From Choristocarpus tenellus KU-1152 (taxonomy: Eukaryota; Phaeophyceae), in NCBI GenBank assembly GCA_964200185.2, contig CAXNAD020000370.1:1-20917 (forward strand): a stretch of 20,917 nt of DNA, written 5' to 3'. The position numbers and the translations under genes are program-made. The first letter of the stretch is position 1, and each line of letters begins with the position of its first letter. This document shows positions 17,862 through 20,917 of the stretch, one piece after another. A model generated the notes under the pieces. The model had not been told where the DNA came from and did no database searches. It saw nothing but the letters and a program-made list of their open reading frames with translations.

Positions 17862-20060
17862 AGAGCAATTTGCTGTGGAACTAGATGCAGGGAGGAGGGT
17901 ATGTAATATTTGGTGAAGTTGTGAATAACTTGTCATAGGACTATACATAGAAAGGAGTGTATCAAGTGCTGTGTATTTGATTGTTGTGTGAGAGCGTCGT
18001 GCTTGTTATGGAATTACGTGCACAGAGGAGTGTACAAAATGTGTTGAGAATAGTGCCATTGAGGTTCTGCCGTGGAACTATGTTTGTAGAGGACTGTACA
18101 AAACATTTTTGGATAGGATGTGAATATTGTGATTTAGTAGCACTGCATATAGAGAGGAGTGCACACGATATTTGATGACAGGGTGTGAATAGCAAAATTG
18201 TTTTTAGGACCATACAGAGAGTGGAGTGTGTGAAGTATTCAGTAACAGGGTGTGAATATCATAGGCACGACGTGTGCAGAGGAGTGTATGTACCACTCTT
18301 GGATAGAGGGTGTGCATGAGGTCTGGTTGTATCATTAGATGTGTATTGAGGACTACATGGAACGTTCTTGGGAAGGGTGTCAATACCGTGGTTGTTATAG
18401 CACTGTGAATAGGGAGGAGTGTGCAAAGTATTTGATGACAGGGCGCGGGCAATGTGTTCGTTGTAGGGACCACATGTAGAATGGAAAGTAGTGAGTGTTT
18501 TGTGATATGGAGTGTATATCACATTTGATCTATGAATATGCATGGAGTACAGTGATTCAAGTACTCAGGATATGGTTACAAGGTGTGGATATCATGCTTG
18601 TTGTGGCCTTACGTGTAGAAAAAGGTGCATGTTACATATTTGGACATAGCATGAACGAGGTGCTGTTGTGGCATCGCAAGTGTAGACTGTATAAAACAAT
18701 TTTGGATAGGGTGTGATTATCATGTTTGTTGTAGCACTGCACGTAAGGAGGAGTGTACGGAGTATTTGATGACAGGGAGAACATATCATGTATGTTAGAG
18801 GAACATACACAGGGAGGAGTGTATGAGGTATTTGATATCAGGGCGTAGATGTCATGCTTTCTATGGCACCACATGTACAGTGGAGTGTGCAAGGCATCTC
18901 TTAGGATAAAGTGTGGATGAGGTTTTATTGGGGGAATAGCTATATGCTGAGGAGATGATGAAACCATTTTGGATAGTGTGTGAATATTGCTTTAGTTGTA
19001 GCACTATATGCAGGGGGTAGTGTATGAAGAATGTTTTTGATAGGATGTGAATAACGTTATTGATATAGGACCATACATAGAGTGGAGTGTATCAAGTACT
19101 CCGCATTTAGTGATAGGATGTGAATATCACTTTTGTTATGGCCCTACATGTGCAGAGGAGGTTATGTGATATTTTTGGACATAGTGTGAATGAGGTTTTG
19201 CTTTGGCATTACACGTTTGTAGGGGAACGTATGAAACATTTCTGGACAGGGTGTGAACATCGTCGTTTTGCAGCACTGTGTACTTACAATGTGTGAATAT
19301 CATGCTTGTTGTGGTACTACATGTAGAGTGGAGTGCATGAAACATTCTTGGACATAGTGTGAATGATGGTTTGTCTTGGCACCACATGTGTATGAAAATT
19401 CCTTGATAGGTTGTTGATGAGAACTGTGCTGTGGAACTAGATATAGGGAGGGGTGTATGTTATATATGTTTGCTTGGTGTGAATGACTTGCTTGATACAG
19501 GACAATACATAGAGCGGAGCGTATCAAATACTCAGGATATAGTTACAGGGTGTTAATATTTTTCTTGTTATGGCACTACATGTACAGAGGAGCGTGTAAG
19601 ACATTTTTTGTATGATATAGTGTGAATGAGGTTTCGTTTCGGCAACACATGTGTAGGGGAGTGTATGAAACATTTCTGGACAGGGTGTGAGTATTGTGCT
19701 ACTGTAGTACTATATGTGAAGTGAATGAAGTATTTGATGATAGGTTGTGAATATCATGTTTGTTGCTGGACCATAAATAGAGTGGAGTGTGTTAGCATGT
19801 GAGATAGTTGGTATGTGGCAACAAGGTGTGGATTTCATGTTGGCTATGTTACTACATGTATAGAAACGTGCGTGTGACATTTTTGGAGACAGTGTAAATA
19901 AAGTTTGTTGTAGCATTACAAGGGTATAGAGGACTATATATAATAGTATGGAAAGGGTGTTCATGTGGAATTTGCTCTGGGACTAGGTATATAGGATGGA
20001 GTGCATATAGCAATTGGTGACATTATTGAATAAAATTGTTGTTGTAGGTCTAACCATTGT
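17862..20060. repeat. Satellite-like array: about 34 monomers of about 66 bp in a four-monomer higher-order repeat
   Basis: A monomer of about 66 bp, approximately GTGTGAATATCATG..TTGT, (T/A)G(T/G)GGCACTACATGTAGAG, GGAGTGTATGAA, and TTTTTGGATAGG, recurs head to tail about 34 times. Neighbouring monomers are strongly diverged, but every fourth is alike. The class with GAGGTT near its start begins at 18053, 18309, 18649, 18909, 19184, 19357, 19620 and 19892. The class ending TATTTGATGACAG begins at 18119, 18376, 18710 and 19684. The 73-bp class with AGTGTATCAAGTACTC begins at 19044 and 19476. The tetramer unit is therefore about 265 bp, with one extra monomer near 18.44-18.58 kb and one truncated monomer and deletion near 19.25-19.36 kb. 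The left edge (17.7-17.9 kb) is ragged. Confidence 0.88.
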
Positions 20061-20411
20061 GTCTCTGTGCAGTTGTTGAGAAACTGATCCTTGTGCACAA
20101 CCACATTGGTGTTTCTTGCCTCGACTTGCTTTGTGATGTTGGGGTTTGGTGTGTTTTGATCAATTGGAAGCGGATGTATGGATGTATGGAATGGGTGTGG
20201 TGATAGATGAGAGAAAGTGCTGGACTATTCTACTATCATTTGGAATAGATGCCATGATAGATTCAAACAGTACTACATAGAATACAGGATAGTAATGAAT
20301 TAGAAAGGTGATGGTGTGTCTTGACCTGGAACTTGGGACAAGCATTGGTTGGTAGGATATCAACCAACATTCAACAATATGAGATAATAATGAGTGAATA
20401 AAAGTGCAGTA
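20061..20411. other. Spacer after the array
   Basis: There is unique-looking sequence with ATGGATGT repeated at 20174-20190 and a minus-strand 67-codon frame (20160-20363) without recognisable features. Nothing firm is supported. Confidence 0.4.
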
Positions 20412-20733
20412 TATTAGAAAGACAAAAGTACATCACCCCCATTTTGTACCTTACAAGAAGGACAATGCTATTGTGCCTGCTTTGGTGGGCCTGCCTGTGA
20501 TGGTGCTTGGACAAGGAAGGGTAAGTTCTCAGTTGTGCTACGTTATATATATATTTCTGATCATCTACTTTGGGAACTGTTTTGCAAAACACTATTTGTG
20601 TTCTCGCACTTTGAATGGACGATAGTTCAAACGGATTCATGATATGGAAGGCAGAACAAGAAGACGAAAAATGTACTATAGCAAAATAGAAACGATACGT
20701 ATGTACATGCATGAAAATCAACAAAGAGCCTAG
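20412..20733 (+). CDS. Weak candidate: last two exons of a plus-strand gene
   Basis: A frame following GTGCAG (acceptor-like, 20411) contains HHPHFVPYKKDNAIVPALVG and then PVMVLGQGR, ending at a GTAAGT donor at 20521 (phase 0). An acceptor ending ..GACGATAG at 20625 would remove 105 bp and continue in frame as FKRIHDMEGRTRRRKMYYSK to TAG at 20731-20733, giving a basic C-terminus. No domain is recognised. A minus-strand ATG frame of 133 codons (20371-20772) covers the same DNA, so the strand is uncertain. The first acceptor has a poor pyrimidine tract. Confidence 0.22.
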
Positions 20734-20909
20734 GAAAGAAGAAAGTAAGGGACACATGTAAAAACACATCAAGGCACAACAACGGCAAAGAAAGGTCTAT
20801 TCCAAGACAGTTCTTCCTGTGTGTATTACTGGTTGTGTATAGCAGGCACTACTACTACAACATGATACCATCAACCAGGCCTTTCCCAGGAAAAGGACAT
20901 AAAGTATGT

Positions 20910-20917
20910 GGGGGGGG
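20910..20917. repeat. G8 run at the window end
   Basis: The window stops inside a G homopolymer, mirroring the G22 start. This is best read as an assembly break at a poly-G tract. Confidence 0.85.

Noticed and set aside
17862-20060. CRISPR array
   Set aside because: The repeats are degenerate, directly adjacent and about 66 bp with no unique spacers; there are no cas genes, and the DNA is eukaryotic in character.
20371-20772. Minus-strand 133-codon frame as a gene
   Set aside because: No domain or splice support was seen. A plus-strand exon pair in the same DNA has better signals, though neither is certain.

Overview
This window looks like nuclear DNA from a eukaryote and is poor in genes and rich in repeats. 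The evidence is a tRNA-Thr gene with internal pol III promoter boxes and a T-run terminator, several short TTAGGG (telomere-type) tracts, GT-AG splice-like junctions, many microsatellites, TIR elements and a large satellite-like array. No bacterial gene organisation is visible. The lineage cannot be fixed; a protist or alga with TTAGGG telomeres is compatible, but that is inference. Both ends of the window are G homopolymers (G22 and G8), so it looks like a contig that breaks at poly-G tracts.

Layout. 1-3.7 kb is simple-sequence and tandem-repeat DNA: a 68-bp repeat, a C-rich G-quadruplex candidate, a 34-bp repeat, at least five telomere-like tracts, CA and TA microsatellites, a pair of E2F-like sites and a 10-bp phased repeat. 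3.7-9 kb is mostly unassigned, with weak exon-like open frames. A tRNA-Thr(UGU) gene lies at 9091-9163 on the minus strand and is the only confident gene. 7.1-16.9 kb carries four related short TIR elements. 11.0-11.3 kb has a 52-bp duplication and a strong hairpin. 12.8-13.5 kb may hold a decayed minus-strand coding region. 14.3-15.6 kb has two local degenerate repeat arrays. 17.24-17.67 kb has minus-strand exon-like frames behind a good splice acceptor. 17.86-20.06 kb is a degenerate array of about 34 monomers of about 66 bp, arranged as a four-monomer higher-order repeat of about 265 bp. 20.4-20.75 kb has a possible two-exon gene end.

Coding content. The longest continuous open frames (about 110-150 codons) are no longer than chance predicts for 21 kb read in six frames. 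All protein-coding calls are therefore low confidence and none could be assigned to a family. No metabolic or defence system can be reconstructed. The most notable features are the higher-order satellite array, a possibly related repeat at the opposite end, the TIR-element family, and the cluster of telomere-like tracts.
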